Positions 1-10,665 of a stretch of 64,000 bases of DNA are shown here, one piece after another. The translations under genes were made by a program, and so were the position numbers. Location: assembly GCA_007713595.1 (NCBI GenBank), contig VMRY01000003.1, positions 310,001 through 374,000 on the forward strand. The letters run 5' to 3'. The notes beneath the pieces are model-generated. The model had not been told where the DNA came from, searched no databases, and worked only from the letters and a program-made list of their open reading frames with translations. Position 1 is the first letter of the stretch. Each line of letters begins with the position of its first letter. The DNA is from Sedimenticola thiotaurini (GTDB lineage: Bacteria; Pseudomonadota; Gammaproteobacteria; Chromatiales; Chromatiaceae).

Positions 1-1640
<1,640 letters not shown>

Positions 1641-1671
1641 CTGGCAGCTGGCACGGACTCTGACAAATTAG

Positions 1672-1697
1672 AAAGGGCCAATATTGGCCCTTTTTAT
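1672..1697 (+). terminator. Rho-independent terminator of gyrB
   Basis: A perfect 22-base palindrome (1672-1693) built on AAAGGGCC / GGCCCTTT runs into a T-rich tract, 31 bases after the gyrB stop. Because it is symmetrical with A and T on both sides it could also stop the convergent gmhB-plsC transcript. Confidence 0.85.
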
Positions 1698-1714
1698 TTG
1701 GATAATATTCATAG

Positions 1715-1732
1715 TAAGTGAGTACTTACTTA
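1715..1732. promoter_or_regulatory. Palindrome resembling a TetR-family operator (copy 1)
   Basis: TAAGTGAGTACTTACTTA is an 18-base palindrome with one mismatched pair, centred on AGTACT. It overlaps the stop codon of plsC. A near-identical palindrome covers the gmhB start at 2996-3011, so the two copies bracket gmhB-plsC. The binding protein is unknown; assignment to a TetR-type operator rests only on symmetry and length. Confidence 0.35.
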
Positions 1733-2445
1733 GCCGGTTGTATCTTTTCCATGGTACTTTCTATCCACTGTTCAACCTCTTGATTGATCTTTGCCGCCTT
1801 CTTGCCAGCAGACTGGATCGGGTCACCAACTATCACAGTGATAATCCCGGGGTATTTTCTTATATCGCGGCGCTTCCAGAAGCTCCCTGCATTGTGGGCT
1901 ATAGGAATCACGGGGACACCGCTCTTTTCCGCCAGCAGGGCGCCGCCCATGCCATAACGCTTGCGCTCCCCAGGGGCTACCCGAGTGCCTTCAGGAAAGA
2001 TAAGCACTAGGCGTTTCTGACGTAACCGTTCAATGCCGATCTCAATAACCTGTTTGGCTGCTTTGCGTCCGGCCTTTCGATTGATGGCTATTGGTTGCAC
2101 TGTAGCAGCAGCCCAACCAAAAAAAGGCACCCACATCAACTCCCGTTTAAGTACCCAGGCCTGCTCTGGGGGGAGCAGGGCTCTAAGTGCCATGGTTTCC
2201 CACGCAGACTGGTGTTTAGACAGGACGATGGCACCGTATTCTGGCACCTTATCAAGACCCTCGATCTTGTAATCGAGTTTACAGAAAAATTTAAGACACC
2301 AGAGATTCACACTGCCCCAGACATTAGCGATTTGACAGCGTTGGCGATAGGGTAGAAACCAACCTAAGGTTGAGAGGATACCAGCGAGTACAATGGTATT
2401 GATGACCATGCTGAAAAGATAGAGAAGGGATCTGAACAAGATCAT
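1726..2445 (-). CDS. plsC: 1-acyl-sn-glycerol-3-phosphate acyltransferase (PlsC family)
   Basis: A 239-residue lysophospholipid acyltransferase, expected to transfer an acyl chain to lysophosphatidic acid at the inner membrane. A hydrophobic N-terminal segment (about residues 5-30) anchors it. The acyltransferase motif I is HQSAWE (H78, with Glu at the place of the usual Asp of HX4D); motif III is FPEGTR (150-155). The start codon overlaps the gmhB stop by one base (TAATG), so the two genes are translationally coupled. In Pseudomonas the gene at this position encodes the same type of enzyme. Which lyso-lipid it prefers cannot be read from the sequence; more than one PlsC paralogue per genome is usual. 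Confidence 0.88.
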   Translation of the reverse strand: MILFRSLLYLFSMVINTIVLAGILSTLGWFLPYRQRCQIANVWGSVNLWCLKFFCKLDYKIEGLDKVPEYGAIVLSKHQSAWETMALRALLPPEQAWVLKRELMWVPFFGWAAATVQPIAINRKAGRKAAKQVIEIGIERLRQKRLVLIFPEGTRVAPGERKRYGMGGALLAEKSGVPVIPIAHNAGSFWKRRDIRKYPGIITVIVGDPIQSAGKKAAKINQEVEQWIESTMEKIQPAK

Positions 2446-2993
2446 TAGTTTGTACTTTCCTCGAACAAGAGAGCGTCTACCGCCTCTGTTAGATTGTTAT
2501 AAACGGGAATGCTGGGGAGCAATTCAGGATCATTTTCAGTCCGCTGGCCTTTTCCCGTTCTGACGAGAATGGGTTGCCCTCCCACGGCGCTTGCCGCCTG
2601 CAGATCGCGCAGGCTGTCGCCGATGCAGGGGACACCACTGAGGTTACAGTAGAATCGTTCACTGATCTGATGAAACAGACCAGGTTTCGGTTTGCGGCAT
2701 TCACAATGCTCTTTCGGTGCGTGGGGACAGAAGAAAATTCCATGTATTTGGCCCCCTTCGTTGACGATAGCCTGCAGCATTTTTCTGTGAATGGCATTCA
2801 ACTGATCGATACTGAAGAGTCCTCGACCCAGGCCTGACTGGTTGGTTGCAATGACAATGCGATAGCCTGCTTGGTTAAGTCGGGCGATAGCGGAAAGGCT
2901 GCCTGGGATCGGCAGCCACTCCTCAGGTGTCTTGATGAACTCGTCCGAGTCCTCGTTTATGACACCATCGCGATCAAGGATGACCAGTTTCAT
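2445..2993 (-). CDS. gmhB: D-glycero-beta-D-manno-heptose 1,7-bisphosphate 7-phosphatase
   Basis: A 182-residue HAD-superfamily phosphatase of the GmhB/histidinol-phosphatase type, which dephosphorylates heptose bisphosphate in the ADP-heptose pathway for the lipopolysaccharide inner core. Motif I is DRDGV (D7, D9). The zinc-binding loop typical of GmhB is present: C89, H91, C97 and C99 within FCPHAPKEHCECRKP. TNQSG (50-54) is HAD motif II. Length matches the family. It lies between glyS and plsC, 56 bases after the glyS stop. A palindrome sits immediately upstream of the ATG and could control the pair. Confidence 0.93.
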   Translation of the reverse strand: MKLVILDRDGVINEDSDEFIKTPEEWLPIPGSLSAIARLNQAGYRIVIATNQSGLGRGLFSIDQLNAIHRKMLQAIVNEGGQIHGIFFCPHAPKEHCECRKPKPGLFHQISERFYCNLSGVPCIGDSLRDLQAASAVGGQPILVRTGKGQRTENDPELLPSIPVYNNLTEAVDALLFEESTN

Positions 2994-2995
2994 GT

Positions 2996-3011
2996 GAGTG
3001 AGTACTTACTC
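2996..3011. promoter_or_regulatory. Palindrome resembling a TetR-family operator (copy 2)
   Basis: GAGTGAGTACTTACTC is a 16-base palindrome with one mismatched pair. It lies in the gap between glyS and gmhB and begins 3 bases before the gmhB ATG on the minus strand, where a bound protein would block translation-initiation-region transcription. It shares 14 consecutive bases with the copy at 1715-1732. Confidence 0.35.
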
Positions 3012-3049
3012 TTTATTTGGAAGCTTAATTTAAGCCTTGAGTGCTCTGT

Positions 3050-5170
3050 TTATGCCTGCAGTATGGAGATATCTGCCACACCTAAGAAGAGTGCACTTAG
3101 TTTGTTGAGCAACGCCAGTCGGTTGGACCTTACCGCAGGATCATCCGCCATGACCATTACCTGATCAAAAAACGCATCCACCGGTTCACGCAAGGTAGCC
3201 AGACTCTTCAATACCTGCTCATAGGCGTACAGATCCAGCAGCGGCGCGATCTCCTGCCACTTCTGATCAATCCCTGCGTAGAGAGCCTGTTCCTGCGGCG
3301 AATCGAACAAGCTGGTATCTATGTCAGACGCGATCGGTTGCTCACTCTTCTTCAGTATATTGCGTATACGTTTATTGGCTGCTGCCAGTGCTTCGGCCTC
3401 AGGCAGCGAGCGGAATGCAACAACGGCTTGAATCCGACGCTCAAAATCAGCGACAGACTCTGGTCTGGTTGCAGCTACCGCCTCAAACAGATCAACAGGG
3501 ATCTTGCGCTCAAGATAGATACCCTTGAGGCGTTCCAGCATAAAGCCATAGACTTGATCTACTGTATCGCTCTCCGTCAGGGTTTCAGCCAATTGCGCGG
3601 CTGCCGCCTGTAGTAACTGATTAAGATTTACCGGCAGATGGTGCTCCAGCATGATACGCAAGGCCCCCAGTGCGGCACGTCGAAGGGCAAAAGGATCCTT
3701 ATCGCCAGTGGGTTTCATGCCGATGCCAAAGATGCCCACCAGGGTATCCAGCCGCTCTGCCAATGACAGGGCCAGACCCGTACGGGTTTCTGGCAGCCTG
3801 TCGCCAGAGAAGCGGGGCATGTAAAATTCATCCAGGGCAGTTGCGACCTCAGCCGGTTCACTATCACGCTTTGCCAGGTAACGGCCCATAATCCCCTGCA
3901 TCTCGGGAAACTCCAGGACCATCTCTGACATCAGATCACAACGACTCAGCATGCCGGCTCTCTCGGCCTGGGCTTTGTCACCCTCTATCATCTCCGCAAT
4001 TTGAGAAGCCAGTGCGGCAACCCGCAGGCTCTTGTCATACATAGTGCCGAGTTTTTGCTGAAACAGGACGCTCTTTAATGAGTCGATGCGACTACTGAGT
4101 GTACGTTTACAGTCCTGCTGCCAGAAAAACATGGCATCGCTTAAGCGTGGTCGGACGACGCGCTCATTCCCCTCCTTAATCAGCTCGGGTTTGGGGCTGT
4201 CAATATTGGCAATAGTGATGAAGTGATTCATCAAGTGACCTTGGTGATCAACCAGATGGAAATATTTCTGGTTCTTCTTCATGGTGCTGATCAACGCCTC
4301 ATGGGGCACCTCCAGAAAGCGCGCCTCAAAACCTGCGGTGATGGGCACAGGCCACTCGACCAGACCGGTCACTTCATCAAGCAGTGCGCTGTCGATCTCT
4401 GCCTGCCCACCAATCGCCTCGGCACTCTGCTGCACCTGCTGGCGGATCTTATCCCGTCGGCTGTCGAAATCTGCAATGACATAACCTTGCTGTTGCAGCA
4501 CCTCAGCATACTTTTTGGGTTGCTCGATGCGGATGGCATCAGGGTGATGGAAGCGGTGCCCGTGGGTTTGATTACCTGCCTCTGTATCCAGAAGCTTACA
4601 AGGCACAATGGATTGACCCAGCATAAAGACCAGCCACTGCACCGGGCGAACAAACTGCGCTTCTGAACTACCCCAACGCATGCGCTTTGGTATGGGCAGG
4701 CGGTTTAAGGCCTCTTCTGCAATGGCAGGTAACAAGCTGGTGGCGGGCTTGCCCTGTTCGCTGATTTTATAGACCAGCCATTCACCCTTATCTGTTGTGA
4801 GCCGATCCAGTTGGTCAACCGTAGTACCACAGGATCGAGCAAAACCCTCGGCGGCTTTGGATGGGTTACCCTCTGCATCAAATGCCGCCTGGACCGCGGG
4901 CCCACGGCGTTCTATTTCACTGTCCGGCTGGGCTGTCTCACACCCCTCGATCAGTAACGCCAGACGCCTTGGTGTGGCATAGGCCGTCACTGCGCCATGC
5001 CGGAGTTTGGCCCGCTCAAGACCCTCGACAAAAGAGGCGGTAAAGGAGTCTGAAAGTCTCTTCAGTGCAACCGGTGGCAGCTCTTCGGTGCCGAGTTCAA
5101 ACAGCAAATCGGCAGACTGACTTGCGCCTTCCGGCCGTTCAATTTCATTCCCGAGGAAATTGTCAGCCAT
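3050..5170 (-). CDS. glyS: Glycyl-tRNA synthetase beta subunit
   Basis: A 706-residue beta chain of the alpha2-beta2 bacterial glycyl-tRNA synthetase, which handles tRNA recognition while GlyQ performs glycine activation. The hallmark N-terminal [12 protein letters not shown] is at about residues 22-33, and the protein ends in a tRNA-anticodon-binding (DALR-like) region. Length is slightly above the roughly 690 usual, owing to about 15 extra N-terminal residues. The ATG overlaps the glyQ 3' end by 8 bases, so glyQ-glyS are one operon. In a genome with this heterotetrameric type, a separate single-chain GlyRS is not expected. Confidence 0.97.
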   Translation of the reverse strand: MADNFLGNEIERPEGASQSADLLFELGTEELPPVALKRLSDSFTASFVEGLERAKLRHGAVTAYATPRRLALLIEGCETAQPDSEIERRGPAVQAAFDAEGNPSKAAEGFARSCGTTVDQLDRLTTDKGEWLVYKISEQGKPATSLLPAIAEEALNRLPIPKRMRWGSSEAQFVRPVQWLVFMLGQSIVPCKLLDTEAGNQTHGHRFHHPDAIRIEQPKKYAEVLQQQGYVIADFDSRRDKIRQQVQQSAEAIGGQAEIDSALLDEVTGLVEWPVPITAGFEARFLEVPHEALISTMKKNQKYFHLVDHQGHLMNHFITIANIDSPKPELIKEGNERVVRPRLSDAMFFWQQDCKRTLSSRIDSLKSVLFQQKLGTMYDKSLRVAALASQIAEMIEGDKAQAERAGMLSRCDLMSEMVLEFPEMQGIMGRYLAKRDSEPAEVATALDEFYMPRFSGDRLPETRTGLALSLAERLDTLVGIFGIGMKPTGDKDPFALRRAALGALRIMLEHHLPVNLNQLLQAAAAQLAETLTESDTVDQVYGFMLERLKGIYLERKIPVDLFEAVAATRPESVADFERRIQAVVAFRSLPEAEALAAANKRIRNILKKSEQPIASDIDTSLFDSPQEQALYAGIDQKWQEIAPLLDLYAYEQVLKSLATLREPVDAFFDQVMVMADDPAVRSNRLALLNKLSALFLGVADISILQA

Positions 5171-6095
5171 GGGCCTGCTCCTTCTGATCTTTTAGCATGG
5201 GGAAGCCGAGCTTTTCTCTTGCATCATAATAGGCTTGAGCAACAGCACGGGCGAGGGTACGAACCCTCAGGATATAACGCTGACGCTCTGTCACAGAGAT
5301 GGCATGTCGTGCATCGAGCAGATTGAATGCGTGTGAGGCCTTCAATACCTGCTCATAGGCGGGCAGGGGAAGACCCAGCTCAATCAGTTTACTACTCTCC
5401 TTTTCGCACTGGTCGAAGAAGCTAAACAGAAATTCCACATCGGCGTGTTCAAAATTGTAGGTGGACTGTTCCACTTCGTTCTGATGAAACACATCGCCAT
5501 AGGTCACAGGACCGTCCGGCCCATGGGTCCAGATCAGATCAAACACACTCTCGACACTTTGCAGGTACATGGCAATACGCTCAAGACCATAGGTAATCTC
5601 GCCGGTAACCGGACGGCAGTCGATACCACCGACCTGTTGGAAATAGGTAAACTGGGTAACCTCCATGCCATTCAGCCACACCTCCCAGCCCAGTCCCCAG
5701 GCGCCCAGCGTAGGGGACTCCCAGTTATCTTCAACAAAGCGGATATCGTGCACCTTGCAATCCAGGCCCAACATCTCCAGCGAACCCAGATAGAGCTCCT
5801 GGATATTGAGCGGCGAAGGTTTCATGGCGACCTGAAACTGGTAATAGTGCTGTAATCGATTCGGATTTTCGCCATAGCGCCCATCCGTTGGACGGCGCGA
5901 TGGCTGAACATAGGCTGCATTCCAGGGCTCTGGTCCAATCGAGCGGAGGAAGGTGGCAGTATGAAACGTACCCGCGCCCATCTCCATGTCATAGGGCTGG
6001 AGAATGACGCAACCCTGATCCGCCCAGTACTGCTGCAGGGCAAATATCAGACCCTGAAAGGTAGAGGCGTCAGGGCTATTTTTAGACATTGTCAT
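5163..6095 (-). CDS. glyQ: Glycyl-tRNA synthetase alpha subunit
   Basis: A 310-residue class II aminoacyl-tRNA synthetase catalytic chain. It begins with the conserved [12 protein letters not shown] and the block [21 protein letters not shown], and contains the signature [17 protein letters not shown], all typical of GlyQ. Together with GlyS it charges tRNA-Gly in the cytoplasm. Two ATG codons (MTM) lie at the start; either is possible. The approximately 230-base gap to the divergent PP-loop gene must hold its promoter, but no clear -35/-10 pair could be assigned. Confidence 0.97.
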   Translation of the reverse strand: MTMSKNSPDASTFQGLIFALQQYWADQGCVILQPYDMEMGAGTFHTATFLRSIGPEPWNAAYVQPSRRPTDGRYGENPNRLQHYYQFQVAMKPSPLNIQELYLGSLEMLGLDCKVHDIRFVEDNWESPTLGAWGLGWEVWLNGMEVTQFTYFQQVGGIDCRPVTGEITYGLERIAMYLQSVESVFDLIWTHGPDGPVTYGDVFHQNEVEQSTYNFEHADVEFLFSFFDQCEKESSKLIELGLPLPAYEQVLKASHAFNLLDARHAISVTERQRYILRVRTLARAVAQAYYDAREKLGFPMLKDQKEQAHG

Positions 6096-6329
6096 AGCTT
6101 AAGTTAAGACTCTATATATAAAAGGAAAAGTTAATCCCGCCAGTATATCGTCTTGGACAGAGATTGTTGAGTCTGTTACTCATTTAAAGCTGAGTTTAAC
6201 CCTGTGTGTGATGTGGACTGTGAGCAGGCAAAAAATAGTAATCTATTTCTATATTGAACAATTCTTTGAAGTGCAGTGAGTCAAACGCTTACAATAGCCC
6301 CCCGATACACCTCCAGATTTATTACCATC

Positions 6330-7373
6330 ATGACTAAACAACGCAAGGCCGTAGCCCTCATCTCCGGTGGTCTCGACTCATTATTAGCTGCCAAAGTGAT
6401 CCAGCAGCAGGGCGTGCATGTAGAGGGGATCAACTTTTTCACCGGGTTCTGTGTGGAGGGGCATACCCATGCCATTCGACAAAAAGATCGCGCCCGACCC
6501 AAACGCAATAATGCGCTGTGGGTGGCGGAGCAGTTGGGCATCAAGCTGCACATTGAGGATATTGTCGAGGAGTACAAGGATGTTGTGTTCAATCCGAAGC
6601 ATGGCTATGGGGCCAATTTAAACCCTTGCCTGGATTGTAAGATTTTCATGGTCAAAAAGGCCTTTCAGTGGATTGAGCAGCACGATTTTGATTTTATCAT
6701 CACCGGTGAGGTGGTCGGACAGCGACCCATGTCGCAGCGCAAGGATACGATGCCGGTGGTGGCGCGTGATTCTGGAGCAGAGGATCGACTGGTCAGGCCG
6801 CTCTCCGGACAGAATCTCCCTGCCACACTGCCCGAGCGTGAGGGCTGGATCTCCCGGGACAAGCTGTATGGATTCAATGGCCGCAGCCGCAAGCCCCAGA
6901 TGGCCCTGGCCAAGGAGTTTGGTCTGGAAGATTATGCCCAACCCGCCGGTGGCTGCTGTTTTCTGACGGATGCTCAATACTCGGTCAAACTGGCAGATCT
7001 CTGGAAGGCACGCGGTGAGAAGCAGTACGAGATGGATGACATCATGCTATTGAAGGTTGGACGGCATCTCAGACCGCAACCCCATTTTAAAGTGATTATC
7101 TCCCGGGAGGAGGGTGAAGGTAATTTCCTGCAGGGCTATCGCAAACTGTATGTTACGTTAAGCACGGTCAGTCATGCAGGGCCACTGGCCTTGATTGATG
7201 GGGCCGCCACCCCTGCCGATATTGAACTGGCCTGTCAATTGGTAGCCCGCTACAGTCAGGGTAAGTCTGCGGATCAGGTGGAGATGGATGTCAGGCAGCT
7301 GGATGGCACCCATCAGAAGATTTTTGTTAAACCGCTTTCCAGCGAGCAGATTCCACAGGCGTGGTACATATGA
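6330..7373 (+). CDS. MnmA/ThiI-like PP-loop ATPase, probable tRNA or carrier thiolation enzyme
   Basis: A 347-residue protein with an N-terminal PP-loop (SGGLDS, 12-17) that activates a substrate with ATP for sulfur insertion. Cysteines in NPCLDCK (C100, C103) and AGGCC (C209, C210) occupy places comparable to the catalytic cysteine pair of the tRNA 2-thiouridylase MnmA, so thiolation through a persulfide is a reasonable inference. The C-terminal third resembles the region often labelled DUF814/NFACT-R. Relatives carry the database name tRNA (5-methylaminomethyl-2-thiouridylate)-methyltransferase, which is probably a misnomer because no methyltransferase motif is visible. The ATG at 6330 starts 8 codons before the PP-loop strand; an in-frame GTG at 6276 is less likely. 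Its TGA overlaps the TusA-like ATG (ATGA). Confidence 0.8.
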   Translation: MTKQRKAVALISGGLDSLLAAKVIQQQGVHVEGINFFTGFCVEGHTHAIRQKDRARPKRNNALWVAEQLGIKLHIEDIVEEYKDVVFNPKHGYGANLNPCLDCKIFMVKKAFQWIEQHDFDFIITGEVVGQRPMSQRKDTMPVVARDSGAEDRLVRPLSGQNLPATLPEREGWISRDKLYGFNGRSRKPQMALAKEFGLEDYAQPAGGCCFLTDAQYSVKLADLWKARGEKQYEMDDIMLLKVGRHLRPQPHFKVIISREEGEGNFLQGYRKLYVTLSTVSHAGPLALIDGAATPADIELACQLVARYSQGKSADQVEMDVRQLDGTHQKIFVKPLSSEQIPQAWYI

Positions 7374-7603
7374 AGACCGTAATTGTTGATGCCCGGCGAC
7401 TGCTCTGCCCCATGCCGGTGATCCGGGTGCAGAATCAGGTCAGGGAACTGCCAGCGGGTACCCGGGTGGAAGCGGTCTGTACCGACCCTGGAGCACTGAA
7501 TGATATCCCGGCCTGGTGTAGAATCAACGGCCACAAACTGATTGAAACACGCACGGAAAATAACGAGTACATTATTGTGGTGGAAGTGGCCGGGGAAAAT
7601 TGA
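7370..7603 (+). CDS. TusA-family sulfur carrier protein
   Basis: A 77-residue SirA/TusA-fold protein. The defining CPxP motif is CPMP, directly after the first beta strand (VIVDARRLLCPMPVIR); its cysteine carries a persulfide. The start at 7370 overlaps the stop of the PP-loop gene by 4 bases and gives the usual short N terminus; the GTG three codons upstream is unlikely. The natural reading is that this carrier hands sulfur to the PP-loop enzyme encoded just before it. It differs from tusA of E. coli in context, so the general symbol is withheld. It is followed 5 bases later by a CDF transporter. Confidence 0.88.
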   Translation: MKTVIVDARRLLCPMPVIRVQNQVRELPAGTRVEAVCTDPGALNDIPAWCRINGHKLIETRTENNEYIIVVEVAGEN

Positions 7604-7608
7604 CAGCA

Positions 7609-8760
7609 ATGGATCAGCAGGTAGGTGAGAAGCAGCTGCGCTACAAGGCGATTCAACGCGTCACCGTTGTAGGTGTCGTCGTCAATTTGGTTCTGGCAGT
7701 CAGCAAGACCACCATTGGTTTTCTTGCCCAGTCACAATCACTGGTTGCGGATGGCATCCATTCACTCTCCGATCTGTTATCCGATGCCCTGGTTTTTTTT
7801 GCCGCCAGACATGCCCATCATGGCCCGGATGAAGCCCACCCATATGGCCATGGACGGTTTGAAACGGCCGGCACCTTGGGCCTGGGACTGCTGCTGGCAT
7901 TAGTCGCTATCGGCATCACCTGGGATGCGGTGGAACGCCTTTTCTCACCGGATGCCCTGCTACACCCCAAACCGATCGCCCTTTACGCCGCGGCGTTCTC
8001 CATTGTTGCCAATGAGTGGCTCTACCACTACACCGCAAGGGTAGCGCGACGCATCAAGTCGGATCTGTTGCAGGCCAATGCCTGGCATCATCGCTCCGAT
8101 GCGCTCTCTTCTATTGTTGTGCTGGTGGGTGTCGCTGGTACCATGGCAGGTCTGCCTTACCTGGATGCAATTGCGGCCATCGGGGTAGGTTTAATGATTG
8201 CCCGTATCGGCTGGGACTTGAGCTGGCCGGCCTTTCAGGAGCTGGTGGATGAGGGCCTGGATGAGGATCGACTGGATAGAATCCGGGAGATTATTGGCCA
8301 GATTGGTGGTGTACAGGATATTCATATGCTACGCACTCGGCGTATTGGTGGCGAAGCGACGGTTGATGTGCATATCCTGGTGGAGCCGTGGCTAAGTGTT
8401 TCGGAAGGCCACATGATTGGCCAGACGGTGATCGACCGGTTGCTGGAAGAGGTTTATGAGGTGATGGATGTTACCGTCCATATTGATCCTGAAGATGATG
8501 AGATTGCCATTCCTTGCAAAGGGTTGCCTCTGCGCGCTGCAGCAGAGAAGCTACTGGATCAGCAGTGGGCTGATATCCCGGGCGCCAATCGCCGTCAGCG
8601 GGTTGTGTTGCACTACCTGGAAGGGCAGATTGATGTGGATGTCTATTTCCCTCTGAGTGAGCTGGAGGAGAGCGAAGCCGATCAGTCCTTTCAGCAAGCC
8701 CTGGATGAACAGGCGCGTCTGTTACCCGAGTTCAGATCAGTCAGGGTATTTTATGGCTAG
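7609..8760 (+). CDS. Cation diffusion facilitator (CDF) family metal transporter
   Basis: A 383-residue CDF/ZnT protein with about six membrane segments and a soluble C-terminal domain. Metal-site residues of the family are visible: ADGIHSLSDLLSD in the second segment, and HHRSD in the fifth. A His-rich loop (HAHHGPDEAHPYGHGRFE) lies between segments 2 and 3. The extended cytoplasmic tail, with two ferredoxin-like parts, is longer than in the shortest CDFs (about 300 residues). The expected role is export of Zn2+, Fe2+ or a similar ion in exchange for protons. A TTG at 7600 would overlap the TusA stop; the ATG at 7609 is preferred. Its metal cannot be assigned from sequence. Confidence 0.9.
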   Translation: MDQQVGEKQLRYKAIQRVTVVGVVVNLVLAVSKTTIGFLAQSQSLVADGIHSLSDLLSDALVFFAARHAHHGPDEAHPYGHGRFETAGTLGLGLLLALVAIGITWDAVERLFSPDALLHPKPIALYAAAFSIVANEWLYHYTARVARRIKSDLLQANAWHHRSDALSSIVVLVGVAGTMAGLPYLDAIAAIGVGLMIARIGWDLSWPAFQELVDEGLDEDRLDRIREIIGQIGGVQDIHMLRTRRIGGEATVDVHILVEPWLSVSEGHMIGQTVIDRLLEEVYEVMDVTVHIDPEDDEIAIPCKGLPLRAAAEKLLDQQWADIPGANRRQRVVLHYLEGQIDVDVYFPLSELEESEADQSFQQALDEQARLLPEFRSVRVFYG

Positions 8761-8762
8761 AC

Positions 8763-8777
8763 GCACCATTACCGTGC
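8763..8777. promoter_or_regulatory. NtrC-binding site (distal) upstream of glnA
   Basis: GCACCATTACCGTGC fits the NtrC dyad GCAC-N7-GTGC in both half-sites. It starts 2 bases after the CDF stop codon and is centred about 240 bases upstream of the predicted sigma-54 start. The next box is 31 bases away, three helical turns, so NtrC dimers on both boxes face the same side of the helix. Confidence 0.75.
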
Positions 8778-8793
8778 ATGACGGCCTTTATGC

Positions 8794-8808
8794 GCACCAA
8801 AACGATGC
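8794..8808. promoter_or_regulatory. NtrC-binding site (proximal) upstream of glnA
   Basis: GCACCAAAACGATGC matches GCAC-N7-GTGC with one mismatch. With the box at 8763-8777 it forms a tandem enhancer of the kind seen at E. coli glnA, where two strong boxes lie 32 bases apart. Confidence 0.7.
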
Positions 8809-8983
8809 ATATGCAGTTTTCATGGCTATTTATAGATATACCATTCTCTCTTGTTGTGGCCACTTTTCTCTCCACCCTGGGGCCCGCTAATTACTTGTAA
8901 TTATTTCTGTTTCCAGAGACGGGTTAAATCGTAGTAAAATCATCTGCTCGGTCATGGAGGGGAGTTTTTTGGTCCCATGGTCG

Positions 8984-9000
8984 TGGCACAGTACTTGCTA
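8984..9000 (+). promoter_or_regulatory. Sigma-54 promoter of glnA
   Basis: TGGCACAGTACTTGCTA matches the sigma-54 consensus TGGCAC-N5-TTGCW exactly, with GG at 8985-8986 (-24) and GC at 8997-8998 (-12). Transcription should start near 9010, leaving an untranslated leader of about 105 bases. That leader holds a small TGCCC/GGGCA hairpin (9022-9037) and the palindrome TGTGGCCACA (9063-9072), whose roles are unknown. The stretch 8761-9114 contains no gene; it is the glnA control region. Confidence 0.93.
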
Positions 9001-9114
9001 ATTCTACGGGCATGCTTTGACTGCCCTAAAGTGGGCATCTCAAAACTTACTAATTTTTTAGTGTGTGGCCACAGTGTGGTCCAAACAATTTAATACTAAC
9101 TGCTGGAGAACCTC

Positions 9115-10521
9115 ATGGCCTCAAAAGTCCTGAAGATGATCAAAGACAACGAAGTGAAGTTCGTCGATTTCCGCTTCACCGATACCCGTGGTAAAGAGCA
9201 ACACGTTTCTGTTCCTGCTCACACTATCGATGAAGATCTCTTCACCGACGGTAAGATGTTCGATGGTTCTTCCATCGCAGGTTGGAAGGGTATTAATGAA
9301 TCTGACATGATCCTGATGCCGGATGCGTCGAGTGCTGTGCTGGATCTGTTCTCGGATGAGGTGACCCTCAACATCACCTGCGATATCCTGGAGCCCTCCA
9401 CAATGGAAGGCTATGAGCGTGATCCACGCTCTGTCGCGCGTCGTGCAGAAGCTTATCTGCAGTCTACCGGTATTGCTGATTCTGCTTTCTTTGGTCCAGA
9501 GCCTGAATTCTTCATCCTGGATGATATCCGTTGGGGAGCCGACATGAGCGGTGCCTTCTACAAGATTGATTCGGAAGAGGCTGGCTGGAACTCTGAGCGC
9601 GTTTACAATGACGGCAACATCGGTCATCGTCCTGGCACCAAAGGCGGCTATTTCCCCGTACCTCCAGTTGACTCACTGAACGATATCCGTGCCGCCATGT
9701 GTCTGGCGATGGAAGAGATGGGTGTTCCTGTTGAGGTTCATCACCACGAGGTTGCTACCGCAGGTCAGTGTGAGATCGGCACCAAGTTCAGTACCTTGGT
9801 AGAGCGTGCTGACTGGGTTCAGATCCAGAAGTATGTCACCTGGAACGTCGCACATGCCTATGGCAAGACCGCTACCTTTATGCCGAAACCACTGGTAGGT
9901 GACAACGGCTCTGGTATGCACGTGCATATGTCGCTGGCCAAAAATGGCGAGAACCTGTTTGCCGGTAACCTGTATGGTGGTCTGTCTGAGACAGCCCTCT
10001 ACTACATCGGTGGTGTCATCAAGCATGCCCGTGCCCTGAATGCCTTCACCAACCCTTCAACCAACTCCTACAAGCGTCTGGTCCCCGGATTCGAAGCCCC
10101 TGTTATGCTGGCTTACTCAGCCCGTAACCGTTCTGCCTCCATCCGTATCCCATTTGTCAGCAGCCCCAAGGGTCGCCGTGTTGAGGTTCGTTTCCCGGAT
10201 CCTACCGCTAACCCCTACCTGGCCTTCGCTGCATTGATGATGGCTGGTCTGGACGGTATTCAGAACAAGATCCACCCCGGCGAGGCGATGGATAAAGATC
10301 TGTATGATCTGCCAGCTGAAGAGGCCCTCGCTATCCCGACCGTTTGCCACAGCCTGGATCAGGCGCTTGAGGCACTGGATGCAGATCGTGAATTCCTCAC
10401 CGCTGGCGGTGTATTCACCGATGATCTGATTGATGCCTTCATCGCCCTGAAAATGGAAGATGTGACACGTATCCGTATGACCACCCACCCGGTCGAGTTT
10501 GATATGTACTACAGCTTGTAA
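9115..10521 (+). CDS. glnA: Glutamine synthetase, type I
   Basis: A 468-residue GS-I (E. coli 469) that makes glutamine from glutamate, ammonia and ATP as a cytoplasmic dodecamer. Visible motifs are FDGSS near residue 50, the metal-binding GPEPEFFI, the ATP site [14 protein letters not shown] and the glutamate-binding NRSASIRIP. The adenylylation loop is [10 protein letters not shown], with the tyrosine equivalent to E. coli Tyr397, so control by GlnE is expected. GGAG lies 10 bases before the ATG. Expression is controlled by the sigma-54 promoter and NtrC boxes upstream; the regulators ntrB-ntrC are two genes downstream. A strong terminator separates it from the next gene. Confidence 0.99.
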   Translation: MASKVLKMIKDNEVKFVDFRFTDTRGKEQHVSVPAHTIDEDLFTDGKMFDGSSIAGWKGINESDMILMPDASSAVLDLFSDEVTLNITCDILEPSTMEGYERDPRSVARRAEAYLQSTGIADSAFFGPEPEFFILDDIRWGADMSGAFYKIDSEEAGWNSERVYNDGNIGHRPGTKGGYFPVPPVDSLNDIRAAMCLAMEEMGVPVEVHHHEVATAGQCEIGTKFSTLVERADWVQIQKYVTWNVAHAYGKTATFMPKPLVGDNGSGMHVHMSLAKNGENLFAGNLYGGLSETALYYIGGVIKHARALNAFTNPSTNSYKRLVPGFEAPVMLAYSARNRSASIRIPFVSSPKGRRVEVRFPDPTANPYLAFAALMMAGLDGIQNKIHPGEAMDKDLYDLPAEEALAIPTVCHSLDQALEALDADREFLTAGGVFTDDLIDAFIALKMEDVTRIRMTTHPVEFDMYYSL

Positions 10522-10544
10522 GCTTCAGCTGCAGAAACTGTAAT

Positions 10545-10574
10545 AAAAACGCCTCCTTCCGGGGGCGTTTTTTT
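10545..10574 (+). terminator. Rho-independent terminator of glnA
   Basis: The stem AACGCCTCC / GGGGGCGTT (one G-T pair) has a TTCC loop and a run of seven T, 24 bases after the glnA stop. It is a classical intrinsic terminator and isolates glnA from ntrBC. Confidence 0.95.
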
Positions 10575-10665
10575 GTCTACAGTAAGTGTGACGCTCATCG
10601 CCTAAACAATACGGTTGATCAACCGGCTATTGAGGCTCACAGAGCCCTGCGTTATGCTCAGTGTT

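Noticed and set aside
10522-10665. Possible small RNA gene after the glnA terminator
   Set aside because: No promoter and no second terminator in the 90 bases between the glnA hairpin and the next start.
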